DNA of 42,639 bases from Nitrosomonas sp. (GCA_019745325.1 JAIETK010000026.1:1-42639), one strand, 5' to 3'; positions 27,848 through 37,093 are shown, counted from the stretch's first letter. Numbers and translations: made by a program. The notes: a model not told the origin generated them from the sequence alone.

Positions 27848-27865
27848 GATATGATATAACATATC
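27848..27865. promoter_or_regulatory. Candidate Zur operator
   Basis: GATATGATATAACATATC is an 18-bp palindrome; 16 of 18 positions match its own complement. It lies 23 bp before the first CobW start and about 190 bp before the TonB receptor start. The ATGTTATA-type half-sites are like those of known proteobacterial Zur boxes. Its position inside a zinc gene cluster next to zur supports the call, but binding is inferred. Confidence 0.72.
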
Positions 27866-28056
27866 ATTCATTCAATCCAATGTCATTTGGATCATCGTTG
27901 CCTCAGAAGCTTATTAATCAATGAATTTAGCGGATTAAACAACAGAAACACGAGCATGAATCAATTTTTCACCCAATCTTTGCACTATGATCGAACCGGC
28001 ATTAAAGCGCGTAACATGCGGTGTCCCGATATTTCCGTGCCGATCAACCGCGACGT

Positions 28057-30288
28057 ATGGCGCTACCGTTGCGGAAACTAGCGATGACCCTGGTGCTGGC
28101 ATTCGCGATGGGACAGGTACAACCCGTTGCGGCGGATTCTGCAGCAACAGCGGCTGAAACAGATAAACCCAAGCCGGTCATTCAAATGACGCCGATCCAG
28201 ATCATCGGCACCACCGGCGATGAACCGCCCAAGCCCAACAGCAGTACTTTGAAAGGCCGCTCCTTAAGGTTGCAGCAAGGCGATACGCTTGGCCAGACGT
28301 TGCATCAGGAGCTCGGTGTCAGCAATGCATCGTTCGGTCCGGGGGTCGGCATACCGGTGATACGCGGCTTGACCGGCTCGCGCGTGCGAATTTTGCAGAA
28401 TGGTGTCGGCAGTCATGACGCCACCAGTCTGAGTCCTGACCACGCGGTCGCGATCGACTCATTATTGGCGGATGCCATCCAGATTTTTCGCGGACCCGAA
28501 GTGATCCGTTATGGCGGCAATGCCATCGGCGGGGTGGTGGATGTCAGCGATAACCGCATCCCCGACAGAAAAGTCAAACAGCCGGTCAGCGGTTCCGCAG
28601 AAAGCCGTTACGATACCAACGGCGATGGCACGCATTCGGCATTCCGGTTGAATACCGGTAAAGACCGGTTTGCATTCAACCTCGGCGGTTTCTTCCGCCA
28701 GCGGGATGATGTGCGGATTCCGGGAAAAGCCATCGACGAGGCATTGATCGAGCAACAATTCGGTCTGACCGATATTCAGAATGCGGCGGGCAGGATTCCC
28801 AATACCGACAGCAGAGGCATCGGCGGTTATACCGGTGTTTCGTGGTTCGGCAACAATTTCATGGCCGGCATGTCGGTGAGCCATACCGATAACCGCTACG
28901 GTGTTCCTAAAGGCAGTCACCACCTCGATCCCAATCATCTCGACGGTCTCGAAAACATTTTGCCGCGGATTAGAGACTTGAGCGGATTCGAAGATATTTT
29001 CGGGCCGAAGGCGTTGTTTCCGAGCATCCGTGTGAATATGCAGCAAACCCGTTACGATTTCAAAACCGAATGGTATGAACCGGTGCGCGGTATCGAAAGC
29101 GTCAGCTTCCGTTATGGCCTGGTCGACTACCGGCATATCGAGTTCGAAGGCGGATCGCCGTTTACCCGATTCAAAAACGATGTTGGCGAAGGCCGGCTGG
29201 AGGCGCGGCATAACGCTTTACCCAATTTAACCGGAACCGTCGGCGCGCATTGGATCGACCGGAATTTTTCCGCGCTGGGCGTCGAAACCTTCGTGCCGCC
29301 GACCAAGCAGCAATCAGTGGGGTTCTATACGACACAGGACTATACCTGGAATAACTGGATCGTGCGCGGCGGCGTCCGGCTGGAGCATGCGCGGATCAAT
29401 CCCGATGCGAATGAATTGAAGTTGCGCGGCAGCGCGTTGCCACCCGTGCCGCTGCCGGGCTCCCTGGATTTTCTGGCATTTTCCGCTTCAACCGCGCTGC
29501 AATGGAATCTGCGGCAAGATACGGCGTTGATCCTCACGCTGAATCGCGGCAAGCGTCCTCCGGATATTCAGGAATTGCTCGCGCTGGGTCCGCATTTGTC
29601 GACCCGCAGTTTTGAAATCGGCAATGTGCAATTGAAAAACGAAACCGTGAATATGGCCGACTTGGCGCTCGACTGGAAATCAGACCGCGTCAGTTCGCGC
29701 ATCAACGGTTATTACAACCGCACCGATGACTACATCTACCTGCGCAATACCGGGCTGGTGTATGAAGTCGATAATGAAACCATACGCCAGCGTTGCGTCA
29801 GCGACGCGGAATGCGTTTCGGTTTTTGCGTATGACCAGCGCAACGCCGAGTTTGCCGGGTTTGAAGCGCGGGTCGACGGCACGCTCTATCAACTGCCGGG
29901 CGGCAACAATGTGTTGCTCACCGTGTTTTCGGACTATGTCCGCGGCCGCTTTACCGGCGGCGACCGGGATGATGTGCCGCGCATGCCGCCGTTGCGTTAC
30001 GGTGCCGAATTGGGGCTCGGTAATCCCATCTGGAATGCCGCGTTGCGCTACACGCGGGCGGAAGCGCAGCGATATCCGGGCAGAAATGAAACGGCGACGG
30101 ATGGCTACCATTTATTGACCGCATCGGTGGATTATCAATTAAAAGCGGGCAAGTGGGGCGATGTGTGGTTGTTCGCCAAAGGGCATAACTTGCTCAACGA
30201 AGAAATCCGCAATTCCGTGTCGTTTTTGCGAAATTTCGCGCCGGAACCGGGGCGCAGCTTCATTTTTGGCGTGCGCGCCACATTTTAG
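28057..30288 (+). CDS. TonB-dependent outer-membrane receptor, probably for zinc (ZnuD-like)
   Basis: This 743-residue receptor begins MALPLRKLAMTLVLAFAMGQVQPVAA, a signal peptide. It continues with a TonB-box-like TPIQIIGT, the plug domain (GPGVGIPVIRGLTGSRVRILQNGVGSHDATSLSPDHAVAIDSLLADAIQIFRGPEVIRYGGNAIGGVVDV) and a beta-barrel ending in FIFGVRATF with the terminal aromatic. The plug is of the ZnuD type. An extracellular loop carries HH near GVPKGSHHLDPNH, weaker than the long His loops of Neisseria ZnuD. A GTG at 28021 gives 12 more residues; neither start has a clear ribosome-binding site. The likely ligand is zinc or a zinc complex, judged from the locus. Confidence 0.88.
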   Translation: MALPLRKLAMTLVLAFAMGQVQPVAADSAATAAETDKPKPVIQMTPIQIIGTTGDEPPKPNSSTLKGRSLRLQQGDTLGQTLHQELGVSNASFGPGVGIPVIRGLTGSRVRILQNGVGSHDATSLSPDHAVAIDSLLADAIQIFRGPEVIRYGGNAIGGVVDVSDNRIPDRKVKQPVSGSAESRYDTNGDGTHSAFRLNTGKDRFAFNLGGFFRQRDDVRIPGKAIDEALIEQQFGLTDIQNAAGRIPNTDSRGIGGYTGVSWFGNNFMAGMSVSHTDNRYGVPKGSHHLDPNHLDGLENILPRIRDLSGFEDIFGPKALFPSIRVNMQQTRYDFKTEWYEPVRGIESVSFRYGLVDYRHIEFEGGSPFTRFKNDVGEGRLEARHNALPNLTGTVGAHWIDRNFSALGVETFVPPTKQQSVGFYTTQDYTWNNWIVRGGVRLEHARINPDANELKLRGSALPPVPLPGSLDFLAFSASTALQWNLRQDTALILTLNRGKRPPDIQELLALGPHLSTRSFEIGNVQLKNETVNMADLALDWKSDRVSSRINGYYNRTDDYIYLRNTGLVYEVDNETIRQRCVSDAECVSVFAYDQRNAEFAGFEARVDGTLYQLPGGNNVLLTVFSDYVRGRFTGGDRDDVPRMPPLRYGAELGLGNPIWNAALRYTRAEAQRYPGRNETATDGYHLLTASVDYQLKAGKWGDVWLFAKGHNLLNEEIRNSVSFLRNFAPEPGRSFIFGVRATF

Positions 30289-30291
30289 ATA

Positions 30292-31683
30292 ATGCGCTAT
30301 CTGTCTTTCAAAATGACCGGCGTACGATGGAGACTGTTCATCGGCTGCTTTGCTTTGTGCGTCAATGTGCTGGCGCTCGAAGGGTTATCGATTCGTTCTG
30401 CCGGTGCGGTGCATCTGGATATTGAAGTCTGGGGTCAAGGCAACGCCTTGTTTGCGGGATACTGCCGGACGCCGGGCATCACCGGCTGCGATCTCGACGG
30501 CTTGGCGGAGGCGACCGGTTTACCGCCCAATACCCTACCGGTGGAGGCCGCCACCGGAAAACTGATTTTTCCCGCCGATTTTCAGGATCTGACCGGCGGT
30601 CCTTTCAGAACGCGGAATCCGGGGTTCCAGTCGATACAGAATGCGTTGTTGCCGAATGAATTGCTCGGTTATCGCGCATCGGGGCGGTTGCGTTATTGGG
30701 ATCCGGCGCTATCGGTTTGGCGCGATGCGCCGCCGGATGTGCAAATCCGCTTGTTCGGCGGGCTGGAAGCCAACACCGAGGTATTGCGCGATTACTCCGA
30801 ATGCGCCGGGCAACTGATTTGTTTCAGCGAGGGTAGTTTTGGCACGGACGGCAGCACTGTCTTCACCGGCGGCGGCATTCTCGGCAGTCCGGAACTGGTT
30901 GTCGACATTACCAGCGCGAACGGCATCTTACATACCCATCTAAGTTTCTTTCTTGAGGATCAAAACGGACAGCCCGGCGGGGCGATCGGCGCTTATCTGG
31001 TCGAAATGCGATTGCTCTCCAATGCGCGGTTTTTTCCAACCGAGCCATTCCTGATTTTGTTCAATGCAGGACTTGGGCCGGAACAATTCGCCGCCGCTTT
31101 GACGGCATTAACCGGTGAACCGGGCGGCGGCGATCCGCGTCCGCAGCCGGTTCAGCCGGTATCGATACCCGGCGATGCGGATCTGGACGGCGATGTCGAC
31201 CGCATCGATGTCGCGTTGATTTTACTCGCCGCGCAGAATAACGAAGCAGTCGAGCCCGCGAATTCCGCGTTCGATGCCGACAAGGACGGTGTCATTACCC
31301 GAGCCGATGCCTTATTGGCGAAATCCTTGTGCACATTGCGGTTGTGCAATAGCCCGCTGGATGCGCCGGCGACTTCGCTGAATGTCGCGGCGATCTTTGA
31401 TCATCAAGCCGGAATCCTGAATCTGAACGATATCGAAGCCGGTGCGCAACACTTCCGCGCGCAGTTGCAAGTGCAGGAAGACCAATCCTTGCTGTTGACT
31501 TCGCTGCAACTCGACCAATCGCGCTATGCAAACCCTGCCCGCTATGACAGCGCCGCCGGCATTCTGACGATTCCGGTGGTATTCATTAACGGGAAGTTTT
31601 TTCAGGCAACGCTGCGTGCGATCGATGCCAACAGATTTGAAGCGGTTCACCTGGAAGAAATCAGCGGAATTCTTGAAAAATAA
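30292..31683 (+). CDS. Secreted protein with All3515-like domain and dockerin-like calcium-binding insert
   Basis: This 463-residue protein starts 3 bp after the receptor stop, so it is surely co-transcribed. An N-terminal signal segment (WRLFIGCFALCVNVLALEGL) precedes a domain (about 35-270) that is paralogous to the next gene: ADFQDLTGGPFRTRNPG, GRLRYWD and HLSFFLEDQNGQPGGAIGAYLVEMRLL match its ADFGDLSGGAFETDDPG, GKLLYWN and HLSFKMLDATNTPNGTAGAYRIQFRLF. A Pro-rich hinge then leads to two EF-hand-like loops, D295-D306 and DADKDGVITRAD (328-339), a dockerin-like pair. A C-terminal module follows. The paralogous domain resembles Zur-regulated All3515-type proteins of cyanobacteria. Its role is unknown; metal capture at the cell surface is inference. 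Confidence 0.78.
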   Translation: MRYLSFKMTGVRWRLFIGCFALCVNVLALEGLSIRSAGAVHLDIEVWGQGNALFAGYCRTPGITGCDLDGLAEATGLPPNTLPVEAATGKLIFPADFQDLTGGPFRTRNPGFQSIQNALLPNELLGYRASGRLRYWDPALSVWRDAPPDVQIRLFGGLEANTEVLRDYSECAGQLICFSEGSFGTDGSTVFTGGGILGSPELVVDITSANGILHTHLSFFLEDQNGQPGGAIGAYLVEMRLLSNARFFPTEPFLILFNAGLGPEQFAAALTALTGEPGGGDPRPQPVQPVSIPGDADLDGDVDRIDVALILLAAQNNEAVEPANSAFDADKDGVITRADALLAKSLCTLRLCNSPLDAPATSLNVAAIFDHQAGILNLNDIEAGAQHFRAQLQVQEDQSLLLTSLQLDQSRYANPARYDSAAGILTIPVVFINGKFFQATLRAIDANRFEAVHLEEISGILEK

Positions 31684-31719
31684 GCAGTTATTACCATCGT
31701 CAATCAAGGAGTACAAAAA

Positions 31720-32508
31720 ATGTTCAATAAAATGAATTTATCAATCGGCGCATTCGTGTTCATCGCGGCTTTCAATCCGGCGCACGCAATCGCAGCGGAT
31801 GATACCTCGCATGGAGGGGATATCCAGCCGTGGCGGGCCGGCGCGGAAATTTTTGTGAATAACGCGTTGTTCGAGGCCGATTTCGGTGATCTGAGCGGCG
31901 GTGCATTCGAAACCGACGATCCGGGAGTCGATGTCAATATTACCAAAGGCGCTTTCACGCCCGGCAATTGGTTGCGTTTTCAGCCGGTTGGGAAGTTGCT
32001 GTATTGGAATGGCACGCAATGGAGTGAAACCATCCCGAACGGCGAAAGAATCGATGTGACCGATGCGCTGAATCGCGTGATTTCTTTTTCCGGTAGCGGT
32101 GTTAGCGAAACCGCCGGGGTGATCGGCGAATTCGGCAGCGGCGGCGATCTGCACGAGCACCTCAGCTTCAAGATGCTCGATGCCACCAATACGCCGAATG
32201 GTACCGCCGGCGCGTACCGCATCCAATTTAGACTATTCGAATCGAAAGCGAACAGCGATACCTCGGTTTCCGTGGCATCGGCTCCGATCGCAATCGTTTT
32301 CAATCGCGGACTGACGAACGAAAGCTTTGAAACGGCCGTCGCCGCCGCCGGCGATCTTTCCGAAAATGCGGTTTTCGCCTCTGAAAATGGGGTATTGACG
32401 ATCCAGAGCGTCAAAGCGCTGGGAACCCGTTATCAAGTGAAGCTGCAACATTTGGGCGGCGATAAATTCCAATTGATCGAAGCCAAGCCAATTTCCGCTG
32501 CGGAATAA
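31720..32508 (+). CDS. Secreted All3515-like protein
   Basis: This 262-residue protein has a signal peptide (MNLSIGAFVFIAAFNPAHAIAA) and a mature part rich in acidic residues, with DDTSHGGD near the N-terminus and LHEHLSF as possible metal ligands. It is a shorter tandem paralogue of the gene 36 bp upstream and lacks the dockerin-like insert. The C-terminal module NGVLTIQSVKALGTRYQVKLQHLGGDKFQLIEA matches the same module in that neighbour (AGILNLNDIEAGAQHFRAQLQ). No PEP-CTERM anchor is present. AAGGAG lies upstream of the ATG. It closes the receptor operon, about 110 bp before a terminator. Confidence 0.78.
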   Translation: MFNKMNLSIGAFVFIAAFNPAHAIAADDTSHGGDIQPWRAGAEIFVNNALFEADFGDLSGGAFETDDPGVDVNITKGAFTPGNWLRFQPVGKLLYWNGTQWSETIPNGERIDVTDALNRVISFSGSGVSETAGVIGEFGSGGDLHEHLSFKMLDATNTPNGTAGAYRIQFRLFESKANSDTSVSVASAPIAIVFNRGLTNESFETAVAAAGDLSENAVFASENGVLTIQSVKALGTRYQVKLQHLGGDKFQLIEAKPISAAE

Positions 32509-32616
32509 GGTCCGCTTACATTCAAAACCCCCGCTGTTCCAGCACGTGATCAAACAAAGCGCCGCCGATGGTTATACCTGCCAGCGTTTTAACCCGGCTG
32601 CGTTCTTTCAACGTTG

Positions 32617-32643
32617 AAACCCGGTTTCCGGGTTTTATTTTTC
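32617..32643 (+). terminator. Terminator of the zinc receptor operon
   Basis: AAACCCGG (32617-32624) pairs perfectly with CCGGGTTT (32628-32635) around TTT and is followed by TATTTTT. It lies about 110 bp after the last All3515-like gene; nothing else recognisable lies between them. Confidence 0.88.
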
Positions 32644-32787
32644 TTACCATCCACCATCTCCGGCTACGTGCGTTGTAAAAAAACATCAACCGGAAACACC
32701 GTTTTCAGCACCCGATAGCCACTGTTTTTACTGGGAATTAGTCAGTGCCGCTACCCTTATCCGGCAAAATTTTCAAAAAATTTTCTG

Positions 32788-32854
32788 CACAAAAATAATT
32801 TTGTGTTGTACCATTGGTGCCATAGTAATATTCATTGACTACTAGATATTGTGG
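32788..32854 (+). promoter_or_regulatory. Possible NrdR-type regulatory region upstream of nrdA
   Basis: CACAAAAATAATTTTGTG (32788-32805) is a near-perfect AT-rich palindrome. Further on, ACTAGATATTGTG (32841-32853) differs at one position from the core ACTATATATTGTG of the NrdR box. A second properly spaced NrdR box, normally expected about 31 bp away, is not evident, so this is a weak call. Confidence 0.28.
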
Positions 32855-32937
32855 TTTGTTGATGAACGATACTACTTCATTGAATCAATGGAAGTTTGTC
32901 TTTTCTGTGATGAATTACCAGCCAGGAGGAACCCTCG

Positions 32938-35793
32938 ATGCAGCTTGCGACAGAACCAACTCCCCACAAACCTGTTTCCGGAAGTCAAAGTTTGGATACA
33001 CCCGCATCACACTCACCGTTTCCGAATCATCGAGTCATCCGCCGTAACGGCGCGGTGGTGGCGTTCGAGCCGGGCAAGATTTCGGTGGCGCTGACCAAGG
33101 CGTTCATCGCCGTCGATGGCGGGCAAGGCGCGGCGTCGGTGCGGGTGCGCGAAGTGGTGGCGGGGTTGACCAACGATGTGGTCGGTGCGTTGTTGCGCCG
33201 TCAGCCGGATAGCGGCACGTTCCATATCGAAGATATTCAGGATCAGGTCGAACTGGCGCTGATGCGCTCCGGCGAACACGATGTGGCGCGCGCGTATGTG
33301 CTGTACCGCGAAGCGCGGGCGCGCGAACGCGCCAAGCTGAAGCAAAGCGCCGAAGCAGTCGCGGAAACGCTGACCGTGACCGACAATGGCCAGCGCGTGC
33401 CGCTCGATATGGCCAAATTGTCAACGTTGATCGAATCCTCCTGCGCCGGTTTGGGCAATACCGTCGATCCCGCGCTGATTCTGAAAGCAACCTTGAAAGA
33501 TTTGTACGATGGCGTGTCGCTCGACGAAGTGCGCAAATCCGTCGTGCTGTCGGCGCGCGTGCTGATCGAGAAAGACCCGGCGTACAGCTATGTCACCGCG
33601 CGCTTGTTGTTGAACAACGTGCGTCACGAAGTGCTGGGCGAGGAAGTGACGCAGCAGGCGATGCAAGCGCAGTATCAGGAATACTTCCCGGTGTTCATCA
33701 AGCGCGGCATCGAAGCCGAATTGCTTGATCCGCGCTTGGCGCAATTCGACCTGAAGCGCTTGTCCGAAGCGCTGGATGCCGATCGCGACTTGCAATTCGA
33801 TTATCTCGGACTGCAAACGCTGTACGACCGTTACTTCCTGCATATCAAGGAACGCCGCATCGAATTGCCGCAAGCGTTCTTCATGCGCGTGGCGATGGGA
33901 TTAGCATTGAATGAAATCGACCGTGAAGCGCGTGCGATTGAGTTTTACCACGTGTTGTCGAGTTTCGATTTCATGAGTTCGACGCCGACGTTGTTCAATT
34001 CCGGCACTTGCCGCTCGCAGTTGTCGTCGTGCTATCTGACCACGGTGCCGGACGATCTCGACGGCATTTACGAAGCGATCAAGGAAAACGCATTGCTGGC
34101 GAAATACGCCGGCGGCCTGGGTAACGATTGGACGCCGGTGCGGGCGATGGGCGCGCGCATCAAGGGCACCAACGGCAAATCGCAGGGTGTGGTGCCGTTC
34201 CTGAAAGTGGTGTCCGACACCGCGGTGGCGGTCAATCAGGGCGGCAAGCGCAAGGGCGCGGTGTGCGCGTACCTGGAATGCTGGCATCTGGACATCGAGG
34301 AATTCCTGGAGTTACGCAAAAACACCGGCGACGACCGCCGCCGCACGCACGACATGAATACCGCGACGTGGATTCCCGATCTGTTCATGAAACGCGTGAT
34401 GGACGGCAGCGATTGGACGTTGTTTTCACCATCGGATACGCCCGATTTGCACGAAAAATTCGGTCAGCAATTCGAGCAAGCGTATCTCGGTTACGAAGCG
34501 AAAATCGAACGCGGCGAATTGACGCTGTACAAGAAAATCCCGGCAGTGCAATTGTGGCGCAAGATGCTGAGTATGCTGTTTGAAACTGGTCATCCGTGGA
34601 TCACATTCAAAGATCCGTGCAACGTGCGTTCGCCGCAGAACCATATCGGCGTGGTGCACAGCTCCAACTTGTGCACGGAAATCACGTTGAATACCAACGA
34701 TAAGGAAATCGCCGTGTGCAATCTCGGTTCGGTCAATCTGCTCGCGCATCTGAAAGACGGCGCGCTCGATCTGGACAAACTGAAACGCACCGTGCACATC
34801 GCCATGCGCATGCTCGACAACGTCATCGACATCAATTTCTACGCCGTTGCCAAAGCGCGCAACGCCAACCTGAAACACCGTCCGGTCGGTCTGGGCATCA
34901 TGGGATTCCAGGATTGCCTGCATCAACTGGGCATTCCGTACAGCTCGCAAGAAGCGGTGGAATTCGCCGATCGTTCGATGGAAGCGGTGGCATATCAGGC
35001 GTATTGGGCGTCGACCGAATTGGCGCAAGAGCGCGGCTGCTACAGCAGTTACAAAGGCAGCCTGTGGGATCGCGGCATTCTGCCGCACGACACGCTGGAA
35101 GTGCTGCGCCAGGAACGCGGCGGGTTTGTCGAAACGGATTTGTCCGCCACGCTCGATTGGGACGCATTGCGTGCGCGCATCAAGCAGTACGGCATGCGCA
35201 ATTCCAACTGCCTGGCGATTGCGCCGACCGCGACGATTTCCAACATCGTTGGCGTGTCCGCCAGCATCGAACCGACCTATCAAAATCTGTACGTCAAGTC
35301 GAATCTGTCCGGTGAATTCACCATCGCGAATAAATCGCTGGTCAACGATCTGAAAAAACTGAATCTGTGGGACGAAGTGATGATTTCGGATCTGAAATAT
35401 TTTGACGGCGCGATCAGCAAAATCGACCGCATTCCAGACCATATCCGCACGCTGTATGCCACCGCATTTGAGATGGATCCGCGCTGGCTGATCGAAGCGG
35501 GCGCGCGGCGGCAGAAATGGATCGACCAATCGCAATCGCTGAATATTTACATGGGCGGCGTTTCCGGCAAGAAACTCGATGAAACCTACAAGCTGGCGTG
35601 GCTGCGCGGTTTGAAAACGACTTATTACTTGCGTTCGATGGGCGCTACGGCAGCGGAAAAATCCACGGTGCGCGCCGGTTCGCTGAACGCGGTGCCGTCC
35701 GACGGCGGCGTCGCCAAAGCCGCGGTGGAAGTGTCCACAGTGGAAATCAAGTACTGCGCCATTGATGATGAAAGCTGCGAGTCTTGCCAGTAA
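32938..35793 (+). CDS. nrdA: Class Ia ribonucleotide reductase, large subunit
   Basis: This 951-residue alpha subunit reduces ribonucleoside diphosphates to deoxy forms with NrdB. It has two ATP-cone regions, about 31-125 (VIRRNGAVVAFEPGKISVALTKAF...) and 145-235 (VTDNGQRVPLDMAKLSTLIESS...), more than the single cone of Escherichia coli NrdA and similar to long Pseudomonas forms. The catalytic barrel includes STPTLFNSGTCRSQLSSCYL, NLCTEITL and the CNLGSVNL region, with the redox Cys pair at the C-terminus (CESCQ). AGGAGGA at 32924-32930 is a strong ribosome-binding site. The gene pair is chromosomal housekeeping, with higher GC than its accessory neighbours. Confidence 0.97.
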   Translation: MQLATEPTPHKPVSGSQSLDTPASHSPFPNHRVIRRNGAVVAFEPGKISVALTKAFIAVDGGQGAASVRVREVVAGLTNDVVGALLRRQPDSGTFHIEDIQDQVELALMRSGEHDVARAYVLYREARARERAKLKQSAEAVAETLTVTDNGQRVPLDMAKLSTLIESSCAGLGNTVDPALILKATLKDLYDGVSLDEVRKSVVLSARVLIEKDPAYSYVTARLLLNNVRHEVLGEEVTQQAMQAQYQEYFPVFIKRGIEAELLDPRLAQFDLKRLSEALDADRDLQFDYLGLQTLYDRYFLHIKERRIELPQAFFMRVAMGLALNEIDREARAIEFYHVLSSFDFMSSTPTLFNSGTCRSQLSSCYLTTVPDDLDGIYEAIKENALLAKYAGGLGNDWTPVRAMGARIKGTNGKSQGVVPFLKVVSDTAVAVNQGGKRKGAVCAYLECWHLDIEEFLELRKNTGDDRRRTHDMNTATWIPDLFMKRVMDGSDWTLFSPSDTPDLHEKFGQQFEQAYLGYEAKIERGELTLYKKIPAVQLWRKMLSMLFETGHPWITFKDPCNVRSPQNHIGVVHSSNLCTEITLNTNDKEIAVCNLGSVNLLAHLKDGALDLDKLKRTVHIAMRMLDNVIDINFYAVAKARNANLKHRPVGLGIMGFQDCLHQLGIPYSSQEAVEFADRSMEAVAYQAYWASTELAQERGCYSSYKGSLWDRGILPHDTLEVLRQERGGFVETDLSATLDWDALRARIKQYGMRNSNCLAIAPTATISNIVGVSASIEPTYQNLYVKSNLSGEFTIANKSLVNDLKKLNLWDEVMISDLKYFDGAISKIDRIPDHIRTLYATAFEMDPRWLIEAGARRQKWIDQSQSLNIYMGGVSGKKLDETYKLAWLRGLKTTYYLRSMGATAAEKSTVRAGSLNAVPSDGGVAKAAVEVSTVEIKYCAIDDESCESCQ

Positions 35794-35803
35794 GTAACAA
35801 CCA

Positions 35804-35831
35804 GGAAACGCTGAATTAATCGATGTTTCGC
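35804..35831. repeat. Minimal palindromic copy of the GGAAACGCTGA repeat
   Basis: The stretch GGAAACGCTGAATTAAT (35804-35820) matches the left end of the 152-bp element with one inserted A. It runs directly into GATGTTTCGCC, a degenerate right end, as if the interior had been lost. It lies 11 bp after the nrdA stop, in the nrdA-nrdB gap. Confidence 0.55.
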
Positions 35832-35876
35832 CAGTAATCGAAACACAAAGATAATCGAAATATAAAGGAATTCATT

Positions 35877-37067
35877 ATGCTGACATTTGAAGACGAACCG
35901 CAACAACCGCAAACACCGCCAGTCAACGCCATGCCGCGCACCGCCTTGCACGATTTTGAATTGCCGCTAGCCACACCGGCGCAGGATGACCGCGATCACA
36001 GCACCGCCAGCCATCAGGCGGATGCGGATGACGTGGCGGGTAGTGCCAACCGCCGTATCTCAGTTGAGGACAAATCCATCATCAACTGCAAAGCGGACGT
36101 CAATCAACTGGTGCCGTTCAAGTACAAATGGGCGTGGGATAAATACCTCGGTGCTTGCGCCAACCACTGGATGCCGCAGGAAATTAGCATGAGCCGAGAC
36201 ATCGCGCTGTGGAAAGATCCGAACGGTCTGACCGAGGACGAGCGCCGTCTGGTCAAGCGCAATCTGGGCTTTTTCGTCACCGCCGATTCGCTGGCGGCGA
36301 ACAACATCGTGCTCGGCACCTACCGCCACATCACCAATCCGGAATGCCGCCAGTATCTGCTGCGCCAGGCGTTCGAGGAAGCGATTCATACCCACGCGTA
36401 TCAATACATCGTCGAATCGCTCGGTCTGGACGAAGGCGAAATCTTCAATGCCTACCATGAAGTATCGTCGATCCGCGACAAGGACGAGTTTCTGATTCCG
36501 TTCATCGACACGCTGACCAATCCCAACTTCAGAACCGGCACCTTGGAAACCGACCAGCAATTGCTGAAAAGCCTGATCGTGTTCGCCTGCATTATGGAGG
36601 GCTTGTTCTTCTATGTCGGCTTCACGCAAATCCTGGCGTTGGGGCGGCAGAACAAAATGACCGGCGCGGCGGAGCAATACCAATACATCCTGCGCGACGA
36701 ATCGATGCATTGCAATTTCGGCATCGACGTGATCAACCAGATCAAAATGGAAAATCCGCATCTGTGGACCAAAGCGTTCCGCGACGAAATCAGCGCGCTG
36801 ATGCAAAAAGCCGTGGCGCTGGAATACCGCTACGCCGAAGACACCATGCCGCGCGGCGTGCTCGGCATGAATGCGCCGATGTTCAAGGAATACCTGCGCT
36901 ACATCGCCAATCGCCGTTGCCAGCAAATCGGCCTGGACGCGCTGTACCCGAACGCCAACAACCCGTTCCCGTGGATGTCGGAAATGATCGATTTGAAGAA
37001 AGAGAAAAATTTCTTCGAGACGCGCGTGACCGAGTATCAAACGGGTGGGGCGTTGAGTTGGGATTGA
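35877..37067 (+). CDS. nrdB: Class Ia ribonucleotide reductase, small subunit
   Basis: This 396-residue beta subunit carries the diiron-tyrosyl radical. In [12 protein letters not shown] the E-x2-H-x3-Y spacing equals Glu115, His118 and Tyr122 of Escherichia coli NrdB, so the radical tyrosine is present. [10 protein letters not shown] supplies the Glu238/His241 equivalents. The first ~60 residues ([19 protein letters not shown]...) are an acidic, low-complexity extension before the conserved [20 protein letters not shown] start. AAAGGAA upstream serves as ribosome-binding site. It follows nrdA after 83 bp. Confidence 0.97.
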   Translation: MLTFEDEPQQPQTPPVNAMPRTALHDFELPLATPAQDDRDHSTASHQADADDVAGSANRRISVEDKSIINCKADVNQLVPFKYKWAWDKYLGACANHWMPQEISMSRDIALWKDPNGLTEDERRLVKRNLGFFVTADSLAANNIVLGTYRHITNPECRQYLLRQAFEEAIHTHAYQYIVESLGLDEGEIFNAYHEVSSIRDKDEFLIPFIDTLTNPNFRTGTLETDQQLLKSLIVFACIMEGLFFYVGFTQILALGRQNKMTGAAEQYQYILRDESMHCNFGIDVINQIKMENPHLWTKAFRDEISALMQKAVALEYRYAEDTMPRGVLGMNAPMFKEYLRYIANRRCQQIGLDALYPNANNPFPWMSEMIDLKKEKNFFETRVTEYQTGGALSWD

Positions 37068-37069
37068 TT

Positions 37070-37093
37070 GGCGCTGAATTAATTGATTGCCCA
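37070..37093. repeat. Degenerate copy of the CGCTGAATTAAT repeat
   Basis: GGCGCTGAATTAATTGATTGCCC follows the nrdB stop within 3 bp. It shares the CGCTGAATTAAT core with the copy after nrdA and ends in a partial complement (TGATTGCCC). It looks like another remnant of the same palindromic family. Confidence 0.4.

Noticed and set aside
27956..28081. Short frame starting MNQFFTQSLHYDRTG before the TonB receptor
   Set aside because: It overlaps the receptor start in another frame, has no clear ribosome-binding site and shows no signal or motif.
34426..37040. Long minus-strand frames opposite nrdA and nrdB
   Set aside because: They are shadows of two well-conserved reductase genes with catalytic motifs in the plus strand.
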